A DNA stretch of 64,000 bases from Anastrepha obliqua (GCF_027943255.1 NC_072893.1:128339784-128403783); one strand, 5' to 3'. Shown: positions 21,301 through 33,829, counted from the stretch's first letter. Made by a program: numbers and translations. The notes: generated from the sequence alone by a model not told the origin.

Positions 21301-24300
21301 CGGCTTATCAATCACCCGCTGTTGAACTTTACTTCTAAAGTAAACATCTACAAATGTACCTACATATACACGTATCTTCCAGCCTTTGTTGGTTTTCATT
21401 TTTCAAATTTCTTCAAATAAAATTGAATAAGTCAAGAAATAAAACAATTTAATCAAATAAATTATTTGTGTGGGGTTGTTGCTGAAATCGATAAATTTTG
21501 CAAATCTAAAAAAAAAAAATTAAAATTAAATACATTCCCTTTGAACTGTATTGAATTTATTTATTACAGAGCATTACTGCCGCGACAGCAAGAATCCAGT
21601 TTTGCTGTTTTCGAATGGCGCAATGATTTGCATTATACATTCGAGATCAGTAGTCGTAATCATATGGGAGAATCATCCTCATCCAATCGCATTACAATAT
21701 ATCCGCTAACAAGTCGATCAGCCAAGCAGCACACCCCGTACTCCATACATAATGTCTATCATCAGACAAATCGCTCGTATACGTTGACCTGGCTGCCACC
21801 CAGTTTGCGTGCGGACTTGCAGAATTACACTGTGTATTGGTGTTATTCTAAGCTGGCGATGCCAACAGATTGCAGAGTAAGTACATGCCCACATAGAAAC
21901 CTTAAAATATAAATTTTGTGAAAATATTAACCAATTAATCATTTTTGTTTTTTTTTCGACATAGGGTTCTATACATTTTCGTCATGTAAGTCGTGAAACC
22001 CAGCGTTTTGCTACGGAGCCTCAAGTGGCCGAGCATGACCATTCGCTAACGCTAGCCGTCTCGGCCAATTATCTAGACTACAACACCGGCATGCACTGGA
22101 CATCGTGTAGCGTCGATGTCAATGCTGACTTTGAGCCAATGGAACCGGAGGTGCAGTCGATTTCTGCCACGGAATTGAGAGTACAATGGAGTTCGAAAAC
22201 TGTTTGTCCTTCAATTTTAAATGGTTACAATCTAACCTATTGTGAGGTGGAAAATACCCACGACACCGACAGCATTACACCGCCTAGCCTTGGTAGTGGA
22301 TTGTTTGAGTCGTTTACTAGCGGCAAGACTGTGCCTACCGAAAAAGCTGCTTGTAAAGGTCTATCCACTACCATCACCATCGATAAGAACTTGAATAAAT
22401 GTAATATCAGTGGTTTGAAACCATATACGCTGTATCGCATGGAGATGTTTATGTTCTCGAATATTAAGGTTGGCAAGCCAAGTGAGCCGTTATTGGTGCG
22501 TACTTTCGAGTCAGCACCGACACCACCGCGTCAACTGCATTTATCGGAATTGACGGATTCGAGCGCCAGAATTAGTTGGTATCCGCCTAGTCAAACTAAC
22601 GGACATATACGTCAGTATATTGTGAAACTAAATAATAAAGAATTTGCGGTTAATGCTACAGCTTTCGATGGGGATAATGAAATCAGTTTCGTATTGCAAA
22701 ATCTCACCAGTTTCACGCCATATAAAGCATTCGTTATTGCGGTCACAAGGTACAATTCGGATCACAGCAATGATATTCATTTTACGACGTATATGAGCGG
22801 TAAGTGTGGCTTAATTTTTATTTTTTAAATGCAGCTTTTCCAGGGATATAAGAAAGAAATATTTGCATTACTTAAATGAGAAATAATTAATTTTTACATA
22901 AATTCTACTTTATAATTTAATTTTTGTGTAAATTTACTTTTCAATAATCTCCCGAATTTCTGTTGCTAGCGCCCTCCAAGCTGGGCAACTTCGAATTGAT
23001 TAACAAGAATAACGTGGAAGTGGAACTTAAATGGGCACCTCCCAGTGTACCTGGTGGGCGTCTAGATTATTACGAGGTTGCCGTTACGCAACTGCGTGGA
23101 GATTACGTGGAACGTCGACGGATTAGCGTTGTCTTCGGTACCCGTTGTGTGTTGCGTGTGCCGACCTGTCCCGATCGCGATTACCAAACCAAAGTGGAGG
23201 TGCGAGCAATCAATGCGGCTTTGATTGCCAATAATGAAGCAAATCAATTGGACATTGTACAACATGAAATTCGTGACAAATTCGATCACGATGTTCTCAA
23301 CTATGAAGACAACGACGATTTGGTTTGTAAAGGTGCTGTTGATATAGGAACTAGAGACCGCCAAAATGCCCAACTGATGCGTTATCACAATAAAGATATG
23401 TACCTGCTATACAAATCCGATTGGTACCCGCTTACAAGTTTTGGTTGTGCACAACGGCAGCTGGGTAAAATTACAGCTATTACATTGATGGTTGTGTGTA
23501 CGTCAATATTGCTGATGGCGGTCATGTTCTTTGCTACGAAAAAGTGGAAAATGATGAGCGATATTCAGTGTACGCTACCCGCAGCTTTGGATGCATACCT
23601 CACGAAGGAACTTAATACCGGCACAGGTGGCTTTGGTGGTGCGATGATCAATCGTGAGGTGGGCGGAGTTTTCGTTAATGATCTCCTGTCCTCAGCAGTA
23701 ATGGGCAATGGCAGCAATGAACGACTGCACAATGAGGAGCATCATTTGTTGGGAGCGCTTAAAAACGATTCTGGTTACATTGGTGATGGTCTGATATTCG
23801 GCCGGAGCATTAGCGCTGTGGCTACGTCGGAGTCGACGAACAATGACGGCAGTGAAGAAGATCTAACCCGTCGTGGACGCGAATACTTAAACTCTGAAAG
23901 CTCTGCGGACTCGCTGATAGGCAGTACGAATAGCAATGGAGGCGCTTATGGCGAAGGGGAGACGCAAAATGCGGCACTAAATGCGGTGGCACTAAAACGC
24001 ATTGCAGAGGAGCCGTCGGGGTATGTACAGGCACCCCATGTCCAAGCCGCTGCTATGAGCGGTTATGTCACGGCGACCGATTTGAATGCTTGGACGCAGC
24101 CAAAAGCCAATGCAGAAGCAATAACAGCACATACAAATGGAGTAGGCGCTGGTACGAGTGGCTACATACAGGCTGCTGTTGTGGCAGCTGCTGGGGCACA
24201 GCCAAAGAATTCAGTAGCACCCGCGCTTGAAGCTGAAACAGCTGCATTCAGTGGTTATATCACGCAAACTGATTTAACGGCTTGGGCACAACCAAACCAG

Positions 24301-24969
24301 CCCGTCACTGCGGCAGCAAATACAGTTTTGCATGCTTGCCACAGTGGTTACATTAAAGCCTCCGATGTTAATAAACCCCATGCATGGTCTCAACCACCGA
24401 CGGTGCGCGCAAGCAAACTGGATTTGGGCATTAATAGTGATTATATCAAAGTAAGCGATTTATCTGCCACCAATGTCGCTAGACCAAAGCAGCAGCAGCA
24501 GCAGCTGCAGCAACAACAACAACAACAACAGAAACCGGTGACTGTAGCGCCCATCAACAGTGGCTACGTAACAGTCGATAGTCTCACAGCGATTGGATCA
24601 AAGGCACCAACACAAACACCAGTAATGCCCAGTGTCAGCACCACCAATAACGCCAACCAACCGCAAGCACCACCGTCAGCAAATGCCAACCAGTCCACCA
24701 GCTGTTACGTCCAGCCAAGCGCTTTACAACAAATGCTATTCTCACCACCATCTGCAGCTGACCCAAAGGCCATCAACTCTCCGTTGGTCAACACAAATTT
24801 CAGCGGCTATACGACACTTGATGCGCTGGGCAAACTACTGCCACCACAAGGCGCACCCCTTATGAATTCGCCGCCCGCACAGACGGGTGGTAAACCTGGT
24901 CTCATCGGCTATGTAACGCAGCGCGAAATGAATGAATTTGGGCAGCAGCAGCAACAACATATGCAGTAG
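18352..24969 (+). CDS. dome: Domeless, JAK/STAT cytokine receptor (type I, gp130-like)
   Basis: Domeless is the receptor for Unpaired cytokines and activates Hopscotch and Stat92E. Four exons (18352-19514, 21570-21876, 21965-22799, 22970-24969) join to 1434 residues, a little longer than my memory of the Drosophila protein. Residues 1-23 are a signal peptide (KLLRYVSISAIVLWLAQFAV). The ectodomain has a cysteine-rich cytokine-binding part and several fibronectin type III modules (for example ISWYPPSQTNGHIRQYIV and VELKWAPPSVPGGRLDYYEV). Residues 936-958 form the membrane span (ITAITLMVVCTSILLMAVMF), followed by KKWK. The tail has eleven regularly spaced [SD/C]-x-Y sites, mostly SGY[VI], of which two are YxxQ (Y1198, Y1416), plus a polyglutamine run near 1276-1289. 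I chose the ATG at 18352 because it heads the signal peptide. Confidence 0.96.
19515..21569 (+). other. First intron of domeless (2055 nt)
   Basis: The donor is GTAAGT at 19515 and the acceptor is TTTATTACAG at 21569. It is AT-rich and much longer than the other two introns of the gene (88 and 170 nt). I saw no gene or full mobile element in it. In Drosophila genes long first introns often hold enhancers, but nothing specific can be read here. Confidence 0.75.
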
Positions 24970-27900
24970 TTAGCAAGGCAGCGCGAATATAAGGAAAGTA
25001 AAGAAGAATGAGTAATGTTGTGGAATATTTTAAAATTTAGTTTTCTTTTGGGAAGTGAATCAGCGCAAAGCAAAAAAGTTAGCTGCTAAGGAAGGTGGTA
25101 AAGTGGCTTTGAAACTGTTCAAATTCACTTTCGCTTTCCTAGGCAAATTAAACCTCCGAATGCTAGGTTTGCGTAAACAAATTTAATTACAAACTTTCAA
25201 AATACTTATATATTTCTTTAAAGGCTAAATGCATACGCAATAGTATTAATATTTGAGGTAATGATTTATTATTTGTAATATTTATCGATAAGTTTTTTAA
25301 TTATCATTTTAATGTTAGTTTTAAAACGATTTTAAATGCATGTTATTGTATTGATTTCAATAATTTTATGAGCTGTAATATTTTTTGAATATTAGCTAAA
25401 ATTAATTCGATTTTATAAATTTTACGTTTTTAAGTAATTTAATGCGTTTTATATCATTTATCCGTCGAAAAGTTTTAAGCACACTGAGTTGTGACAGAAA
25501 TTGCGGCTTTAGTTAAACGTTGCCTTCGGTAACTATTCAACTTAGAATTCTTACTTTGTACAATAAGTGACTTAAAGTCAAGATCTTTTACATACTTTAC
25601 TTTTAGGTCTTTAATTTTCTTGGAAATAAATATTTTTCGCCTATATAATTACAAGTTTTTATTGTAGTTGCTCCACTGTGCTGCTAGAATTTCACTAGAT
25701 TTTCATTCACTTATTAACAAAACAAAAAAAAAGGATTTTATAGGTTTAGGTAACAAATGAGATTAACATGGCATTGCTGCACACGTACAAACATGCAAAT
25801 AAAGTGCTTCAGAAGGGTGAATTTAAATTAAAAAAAAATTATGCAAATACAAACTTCAAGAGAAGCTTAACAAACTAAATACCATAACAAGATAATTCAA
25901 ATTAATTATAAGGTAAAAACAGAATTGTATTAATCAGTAAAGTGAAGCATAATTATGTAAATGCTAGTTTGTAATGTCAAATTTATTTATTTGCATGTTT
26001 ATGCGCTAAATTCTTTATTTATTTTCAATGTTATAATGAGAAGTGAAATTGACTAAAGAAAGCTTTATTTAGCTTGCAGGATTTTTTTAATAACTTACCA
26101 TATATTTTAAAAAAAATCTATACTGATATAATAGATACAACAACAATAATTTCATTATTTTCTCATTATGCTGAAAGGAAATAAATTGAACTTGTAAGTT
26201 AAAATAAATCAAGAGAAAATATTACAAAATGACATATAACCGATTTTTTTTTTTATTGTGCATGTGCATATACATATATCAATATTTTATTGCTTGGGAA
26301 AACATTGTAAAAATGTATTACGTCTCAGTTGTAAAAATATCATGAATCCGAAACTATAAAAATTGTGCTAGTTTTTATAAGAAAAAAAAAAATATATACA
26401 TATATTCCAATCGGCTGAGCAACTAATTTTATAATGAAAAATATGTTATTTAAATCGTTTGCGCAAAGAGCTATAAAATAAATTAATTTCAGCTGACATT
26501 GCTCCTACACAAAGGCTTCAAAAGTTTGAAATTATTTTCGATCATAAAACTTGCAATATAAAATACATTTTAATGGGAAATGTAAAACAAAAAAAAAAAA
26601 AAAGAAAAACAGTAACTACATTAAAAACATATTTGTACACCCGCAGCACTCTTCATAAACAAAACAAAAATTGGTACAGTTTTTCTGCCATAATAATTCG
26701 GTAAAATTTTAAGTTTTACTTGACCTGGACCGGTTTGAAAGTGCATCAAAAAATCTCATTTTGATTCTGTTGATAAAATTTTGCAACATTTTTATGCATC
26801 CGTTTTAAGCATCTTTTTAGTGAGGTACTCCAATATACGAGTACATAAGCTAGTTATTTGAAAAATATTGCTTTATAAACAAACAAAAATGTCAATATTA
26901 GTTTGTATAGCTATTATTGCTGAGAACGCTACACAGCACCTGCGTGGCAATTAAAGTTCCGTTCCATACATATCTGTACACAAATGGCAGCTCTTGTGTC
27001 AATGTTATCCCGAGCTTTTGACTGCATCCTCATGTTCTCCGGGATTTTTTCGTTTGTTTATTATTTTCGTTTTCCGTTCGGGTCTACATAACCAACACGT
27101 ATTTATATTCAAGAACTGTTACTAGCAGCTGTCCGCCGCCAAAGCTTAGCAGAATGTTTGTTGCTGTTACGAGAGCCCCAACAGCAACCGAGGTGCTGCT
27201 CGTGTACTACACATACAATGTGCTGCTTTTCGACTAGAGAGTTACTAATAAAACAACAAAAGTATTACATATTAACTAATAAATCTAATTATATAATAAT
27301 TTATATAGCATGAGTTGCACATCCTATGCAAACATATACGTATATTTACAGCCAATTGCGCCTTTACTATTATTTTTTCAGTTAAAATTTAGTATGTAGT
27401 ATGTATGTTAGATGTGCACATTGTATACACATAGATTAGACAAATTTGCGCATTTATGTATTCACGCTCATAAATTCGCTATTGTATTTTATTATTAACA
27501 AATTCTTAGGTACGAATCATGTAACATTTTTCTTTTTAATTAACTTTAATTTTATGTTTCTTTTAGTCGCTCTAGTTTTTAATAAAACTCGTTTCATATA
27601 CACACATACATACATATACTTAAAACATTTGTCATGTTATTGAAATTAACGTAAATATAAAATATAGTACGACAAATTAAAAAAAAAAAGATTTTCTTAT
27701 TGTTTTGTTAAAAAAAATATTTATCGATACATACAGTTCTGGAAAACAAAAGATCACGCACGATTTTTTATAATTCTAAAAGAAAAAGATGCTGTTTCAA
27801 TTCTAAATTGTATTTCATTTTATGCTTTGAGTGTTAACTAAACAAAATATTTAGCCAAACATTCGAAAAAGTTTGCACTCACATTATAAGAATTAAAATA

Positions 27901-28099
27901 GTTACAGATGAAAAAATTTCATCGGACATAAAAATAGGGTCAAAATAAGAATCCAAAATATCGCGCCTTGTCATGAAAAGCATCCCCAAACCATAATATA
28001 ATATTACCACCAGCATGCTGACATTATTTACATGATTTAGTGGTATTCTATGAGTTAAACGATTTATTTTTGAACGTTACACCGGAAGAAGTTGGCAAG
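24970..28099 (+). other. Domeless 3' untranslated region and AT-rich spacer
   Basis: No coding frame is supported. Multiple AATAAA signals occur from about 25624 on. A less AT-rich block at about 26930-27240 stands out from its surroundings but has no open frame or recognised repeat. The rest is low-complexity AT-rich sequence with simple A and T runs. Confidence 0.5.
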
Positions 28100-28500
28100 T
28101 AAATAAACAAGATGGCGCTTCAAAAGTCCCCTGGAGTTGATTTAATCACAGCTGAAGTCCTTCGCAATCTGCAAAAACAAATTGTATTGTCTATTTGACC
28201 AGTTTATTTAATAATAATACAATATCGATAATACCATATGTCGACGAGATTACATATCGGCATAACACTTGACGCCAAATTGCGCTGGAAAGCTCACGTC
28301 AAGAAAAGACTAGAGGAGTTTGACTTGAAATTAAGTAAGCTATATTAAAAACCTTATTTGTAGGCGCTCAAACTCATCAATTAACAAATTGCTTATTTAC
28401 AAACAAATATTAAGAGCGGTTTGGAATTTGCCACAGCGCACAAACAACGACTAAAAAATCATGTCAACGATGCAGCATCCAGCTTACTTCTGAATTTTTC
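28100..28500 (+). pseudogene. Decayed Jockey-type LINE remnant with internal deletion
   Basis: ALQKSPGVDLITAEVLRNLQ at about 28115-28170 is the pre-palm segment of a Jockey-like reverse transcriptase. LHIGITLDAKLRWKAHVKKR at about 28250-28310 is the thumb segment found after the palm. The whole catalytic palm between them is missing, and later frames are broken. It is an old relic lying just beside the LOA-like element at 28544. Confidence 0.65.
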
Positions 28501-28533
28501 TCGCACACGATTAAAACGCACATTTCAGTCAAT

Positions 28534-28543
28534 AGGGTGTCAT
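28534..28543. repeat. 10-bp target-site duplication, left copy
   Basis: AGGGTGTCAT occurs here and at 30737-30746, exactly at both ends of the LINE insert. Confidence 0.85.
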
Positions 28544-30736
28544 GGTAGGTAGGTAGGTAGGGTGGTTGTCGTAAGACACACTTAGACCTTCGGCAGGTCC
28601 ATTGTGATACCACTGGAGCTTATCCTTACTCTACGTGTTCCCTTTCAAACCATCCGGTTGCTTTAATAAACGAGCAGAGCTTCGTTAGTTTTAGATGGGC
28701 TATATCCGCTACATCGGTTAGAAATGCTGTATCGAGGGTGCGCAGCCTTCTCCTAGCTAGGCTTTCACACTCACATAAAAGGTGTCTGACTGTTTCCTCT
28801 TCTTCTGTATTAAGACAGCTTCTACAGAAATCGAAGTAAGGTAGTCCTAACCTTCTAGCGTGGCTGCCTATTAAACAATGACCTGTTAATACACCTATCA
28901 TTTTTCTTATAGATTCCCTGTTGAATCTTAGCAAGATCTTCGATCGACCGCTGTTCCAGTTCGGCCAGGTCTGTCTGCTTAGTTCGCATGTTGTGAGGTT
29001 TTGCCAGATTGTATTTACCTTTTTGATGGTTTCCCTGTCTATAAGTAATTTACAAGTGGCTATAGGCATGGGTATCAGCGCCTTATCCGGTTCGAGATCG
29101 AGCGTTGTACCGGCTCTTGCAAGTTCATCCGCCTTACAATTTCCTGGAATGTCCCTGTGGCCTGGTACCCAGATAAGGTGCACCTTGTAGCACTTAGACA
29201 CGTCATCTAGTAGTTTAAAACATTCTAGAACTGTTTTTGACGAGTGCGTTTTTGATTCCAGCGCTTTTATTGCTGCTTGACTGTCCGAGTAAATGAAGAT
29301 TTCATTTGTGGATAATACTCTCGTTTTTATTTCTTTAAGCCCCTCTTTTATGGCAGTGACTTCCGCCTGAAATACACTGCAATGATCAGGTAAGCGAAAT
29401 GATTGGCGTACTCCGATTTTGTCGGAGTAGACCCCTCCACCTACTTTGTTATCCAGTTTTGAGCCATCTGTGTAGATGTTTAAGTCATTTATCTTAACAA
29501 TGAGCCCGTTATCCCATTCCTCTTTGGAAGGAAATACCGTGACGAAGGATTTATTAAAATTGATGTCCTTGGTCCTGCAGAAATCCGTTGTGTTGGGAAT
29601 GCAGGGGAATTGTTCTAAAATTGAGGAGTGTCCTCTTCGGTTCGTTCTGAGTAGGCCGATTTCTCTTAGTCTGAGAGTTGCTTTGGCAGCTGTTTGCTTA
29701 CCGTACTGCACTATTGGTAAAATGTTAAGCATGATATTTAGTGCATCTGTGGGTGTGGTTCTGAGGGCCCCGCAGATGCAAAGACTGGCCATTCTTTGTG
29801 CGTGTGCCATGGTTCTTTTAATGTACAATTTATCTAAAGCTGGCCACCATACTAGTATGCCGTATGTTAGGATAGGTCTGACAATTGCCGTGTACAGCCA
29901 GTATACGATAGATGGGGAGAGACCCCAACTTAGTCCTATCAGCTGTTTACAAGAGTATAGTGCTATTGTCGCCCTTTTTACTCTATCTTCGACATTTGCC
30001 TTCCATGTTAGCTTTCGGTCTAGTATTAGACCTAGGTAGCGGGTCTCATCACTAAATGACAGTGCCGTTCCACCTAGAGTCGGAGGAGTTATATTTGGTA
30101 TTTTGTGTTTCCTGGTAAATAGGATTAGTTCAGTTTTATTGGGGTTGACGCTTAGCCCATTTGCTTTTGACCAGTTTTCAACCATATTTAGTAAATCCTG
30201 CATGACTTCTATGAGTGTATTGGGGAATTTCCCCCTTACTACCATTGCAACATCGTCCGCATATGCTACTACGTGTTGTCCTCTCTCCTCTAGGCTCTTT
30301 AGCAATGAGTTTAGTGCCAGCACCCATAGGAGAGGGGGCAGCACGCCGCCTTGAGGTGTTCCTCTGCTAACTTTTTTCTTGATCTCTGAGGCCCCTAGGG
30401 TTGCGATCACAAATCTGCTCAAGAGCATGTTTTTGATGAACTCAACCAGAGCGCCAGAGATCCCGAAATCCGTCAGTGCCTTTATTATGGTATCCGATAG
30501 GATGTTGTTGAATGCGCCCTCGATATATAGGAAGGCTACCAGTGTGAATTCTTTATTATACATTGACATCTCGATTTCTGTAACAAGTGAGTTAAGTGCT
30601 GTTTCAGTTGATTTCCCTTTACAGTACGCATGTTGTGAGATGCTGAGTTTATTAGGGCTGATGTTAGCCCTAATATGCTCTTCTAAAATTCTTTCTAATG
30701 TCTTTAGCAGAAAGGAGGATAGGCTTATTGGCCTGA
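28544..30736 (-). mobile_element. 5'-truncated LOA/R1-type LINE with long open frame and TAGG-type tail
   Basis: This insert of 2193 bp is flanked by the 10-bp duplication AGGGTGTCAT. On the minus strand it starts abruptly at the FRPISLSSF block of reverse transcriptase and ends with a tandem ACCT/CCTA tail (plus strand GGTAGGTAGGTAGGTAGG at 28544-28561). The protein includes an RNase H domain and a C-terminal cysteine/histidine cluster. RNase H plus a short tandem 3' tail suggests the LOA group. The open frame and clean duplication point to a relatively recent insertion. Confidence 0.85.
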
Positions 30737-30746
30737 AGGGTGTCAT
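28626..30746 (-). pseudogene. LINE reverse transcriptase-RNase H polyprotein, open but catalytically altered
   Basis: A single 706-codon frame is open. In order it has the FRPISLSSFLLKTLERILEE block, HAYCKGKSTETALNSLV, motif A as FLYIEGAFNN, GTPQGGVLPPLLW, the catalytic VVAYADDVAM, the thumb segment TRYLGLILDRKLTW, RNase H (NIYTDGSKLD, IYSDSQAAIKALE, VPGHRDIPGNCKADELA), and a terminal CRSCLNTEEEETVRHLLCEC cluster. In motif A the catalytic aspartate is replaced by tyrosine (TAT at 30527-30525), where the related element at 62880 has VDIEGAFDN. The apparent start Met-Thr-Pro is read from the target-site duplication and is not a native start. Confidence 0.85.
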
Positions 30747-31154
30747 AGAAACAGTTATTTTATATAAAATAACTAAATATTACGTAGCAGGTTTTCTGAG
30801 GGGAATTTTGAGGCTTCCTACAGAAATGTTACATGGGACTACAAATGTTAATTATTGACTTTCTTATTACTGTTTCTGTAAAATTTTATAATGTGCGTAC
30901 TTAGATTGATCTAACTTAGCCCTGTGCTTCCTAATAAATATATTTTTCTAAAGAAAAAAAAAGCACTAACTTCCAGAAAACTTGGCTTATTTTTAAACTT
31001 TAATATTATATATTTTTCTTCAAAAAAAACTTAGCTAAATCTTCTTTGACAAAATTATTATTTTTTTAATATTTAATTTAAATTTATTATGAAATTAGGT
31101 TAGGCATAAGATACCATCGTATTTTTCTTCGATATATCCATATGCACATACATA
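30747..31154. other. AT-rich spacer
   Basis: There is no gene or recognised repeat here. It begins after the right copy of the 10-bp duplication (30737-30746) and ends at the TA next to the Tigger-type element. Confidence 0.5.
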
Positions 31155-32468
31155 CAGTGCACTCGCGATAACTCGAACTAATTAAAACAGGCGCTGTTCG
31201 ATTTATCGAATTTGTTCGACTTATCAATTGAGTGTGCTATGTTAAAAAAATAGTCATCGATATCGATTTTTCGATCGATTGTTGAAAATGGAAGCCAGTA
31301 GAAAATTTCTGTAGTATAGTTTCGTTATACGAATTACATTTTGGTCCATTGGCTGGATCAATGGTGTCGCATTCGGCGGCATAAACATAGTTAAAATTAA
31401 ACCATCCTCGGACTTTAATTCGATTTCGTTGGGATGTGATGGGGCATTATCAATTAGAAGAAGAGCCTTCTCAGGTAGTCCCCCATCTTTCAAATATTTT
31501 CTTACCTAAATATTAAAGTCATTTAACTTGGTTAAAAAAATTGTTTTAATGAATCTGGATTTTACCTGCGGCATGAACGAATTATGAAACCAGTCTTTGA
31601 AAATCGCCGAAGTCATCCAGGCTGATTTGGAATTTTTGTACTCCACCGGACAGTTAAAATTTTTGAAAACACGAGGATTTCTTGCTTTGTCAATAACGAG
31701 AAGTTTAAGCTTATGGTTGCCGGTAGCGTTAGTGCAAGCCATAAATTGCCTTATCTTTCTTTTTGATAAGAGTTATGGTGGACTTGGCTACCCCATATTC
31801 CTTCGCTAGAGAAGTAACACTACGTCCACGTTTAATTTTGTTAAGGACTTCAGCCCTCTCTTTTAATGTTAAACACTTCAACCTTTTACGATCCATTACT
31901 CACGTGCACTGATACACTACGAATGACAAATTTAAAGCAATTTGGTCAATGCAAGATGTTGTTCCCAGAAAACTAACGGGATATTAACGCCGAAATATTC
32001 ATATGGACAATACACTAGTATACATATAATTTATATACATATACTATTACATATGTATGTATGTACAAAATGTACATGTTTGAAAAGAATGTGTGTACAA
32101 ATAAATTTGTTTTTTTGTTCGAGTTATAGCGCTTTTTTTCTAATAGCGGTCGCCCCTTGGCAGGCAATGGCAAACCTCCGAGTGTATTTCTGCCATGAAA
32201 AAGCTCCTCATAAAAATATCAGCCGTTCGGAGTCGGCTTGAAACTGTAGGTCCCTCCATTCATGGAACAACATCAAGACGCACACCACAAATAGGAGGAG
32301 GAGCTCGGCCAAACACCTAACAGAAGTGTACGCGCCAATTATTTATTATTTATTTATTTATAGCGCTTTTTTATTGTTCGAGTTACAAAGAAGTCAATAG
32401 GGGAAAAAAGTGTTCGAGTTAGCACGTCGTTCGACTTAGCGGCTATTCGAGTTACCGCGAGTGCACTG
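31155..32468 (-). mobile_element. Tigger/pogo-type DNA transposon, deleted and non-autonomous
   Basis: Terminal inverted repeats read CAGTGCACTCGCGATAACTC on the left and, in reverse complement, CAGTGCACTCGCGGTAACTC on the right. Both are flanked by TA. On the minus strand a start at about 31895 gives MDRKRLKCLTLKERAEVLNK, then SVTSLAKEYGVAKSTITLIK, a CENP-B/pogo-type helix-turn-helix. After a large deletion, DDE-domain pieces follow: SAWMTSAIFKDWF (31742-31506), and LLLIDNAPSHP with IQPMDQNVIRITKLYY (31493-31254). The first catalytic region is missing, so it cannot be active. A SINE (32139-32357) has inserted into the 5' part of the element. Confidence 0.85.
32139..32357 (+). mobile_element. 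SINE-like retroposon inserted in the Tigger element
   Basis: This 219-bp insert is flanked by a 15-bp duplication TTATAGCGCTTTTTT (32124-32138 and 32358-32372) and ends in (ATTT)n. Its body includes GGCAATGGCAAACCTCCGAG, CGTTCGGAGTCGGCTTGAAA, and GCACACCACAAATAGGAGGA. The last block recurs at 59235-59250 in a worn copy that still has a tRNA-like head. It has no coding frame. I recognise the body as resembling repeats common in tephritid flies, from memory. Confidence 0.8.
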
Positions 32469-33829
32469 TATATTCTTAGAAAGTTCGGTTCATTGAAAAT
32501 CTATTATTTTTTTACCTACTGCAAATTGATTTATTTTTTGCAGCAGCACATATTTGTTTTCATATTCCTTGTGGCCTTGTTTTTTGCGAAATAATGCATT
32601 AATGCACTAATAAACTGTTAGTTTTATGGAATTTTATTTTTACCATTAACTGATAATTTATAATTAAATTGCATTAATCTTAGGCTAAAAATGTAACAAT
32701 AAATACAAATACTTATACATGTATATAAAGGAAGTTGTTTAATTTTTATACGGCCGACAACACGCGGCGAAAATGCTTTTTTCATATTTATGTATATAAT
32801 TTTAGTAAAAAGAAGTTTTTACTGACTACAAATCAGAAAGGTTTTGGCTTGCTGAATATACATCTGAAGTTATAGTTGTTTCGTGGGATCAGATTTATGC
32901 GACATTTTAACCTAAAAGTGCAGAAAACGTGATTTAATACTCTGATATTCAAACCGCGCTTAAAATATCTAGGGCAGCACAGTTTGATGAATTGGAAGTA
33001 AGTTGGAAATGCCACCTTAAATTCGCTATAGAAACAAACACTATGCGGGTGGACTACTTCAAACACCGAACTGGTCCATGCGTGACTAAAAGTCAACCAG
33101 TTCAACCTAACCTATGCAATCTAATACTCTCATATTGACAGCAACCTATCTGTGCAATGTGTTTCGATTCAGAAATCAAAGGGAGATGTTTAAGATATGT
33201 TTTTCACATGCCCAGGATTTATATGCATTATTATCTGTGAATATTTGTGTCATATTATAAATAAAAATATTCTGCAGGCAGATCAAGGAGCAGATGATAA
33301 CAGCATTACCGAAATATTTTAGGCTGCTACGACAACAATCAGACGATGACAGTGGTAAGTGATATATTAGAAATGCACAAGTAAATAAAAGTACGCCAAT
33401 TATTTTTATTTTAAGCATTTTATTAAACATACATATGCAGTTTATATAGATGTTTATTAGCGTAACACATTTTGTTGAAATACTTTTACTACGCAAATTT
33501 CAAATAGCAATCGCATTTTTTGAAATTTTTTTTTCAATTTTGGGAATGTTTTCTCTCAATAAATTCTCAGCAGAATTTTTATATTAATATTATATTATTA
33601 TGTGGTAAAATACTAGAGGCATACGAGCAACAATTTGTAAATTCCAAATGCCCTATATGAACTCTGAACGACTTTTTACGCTGATGTATGTATGCACGAG
33701 TATGACGAATAGTTTTAGTTCAAAAGTTTGAGTAAATTTATATTGGATATTTGCAACATTATAGTATCGTAGCTCATCAACATTTTCATAGTTTATAATT
33801 CTTACAATAATTTAATGCTATTCCACCGC
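32469..33829. other. AT-rich spacer downstream of beta-adaptin
   Basis: No coding frame is supported. The part adjoining 33830 is the 3' untranslated region of the minus-strand beta-adaptin gene. I saw no clear mobile element. Confidence 0.5.

Noticed and set aside
24490..24532. CAG/CAA run as a microsatellite locus
   Set aside because: It is coding and gives the polyglutamine run in the domeless tail; it is reported within that gene.
28921..30354. Plus-strand frames of 83-187 residues
   Set aside because: They are antisense shadows of the long LINE frame on the minus strand.
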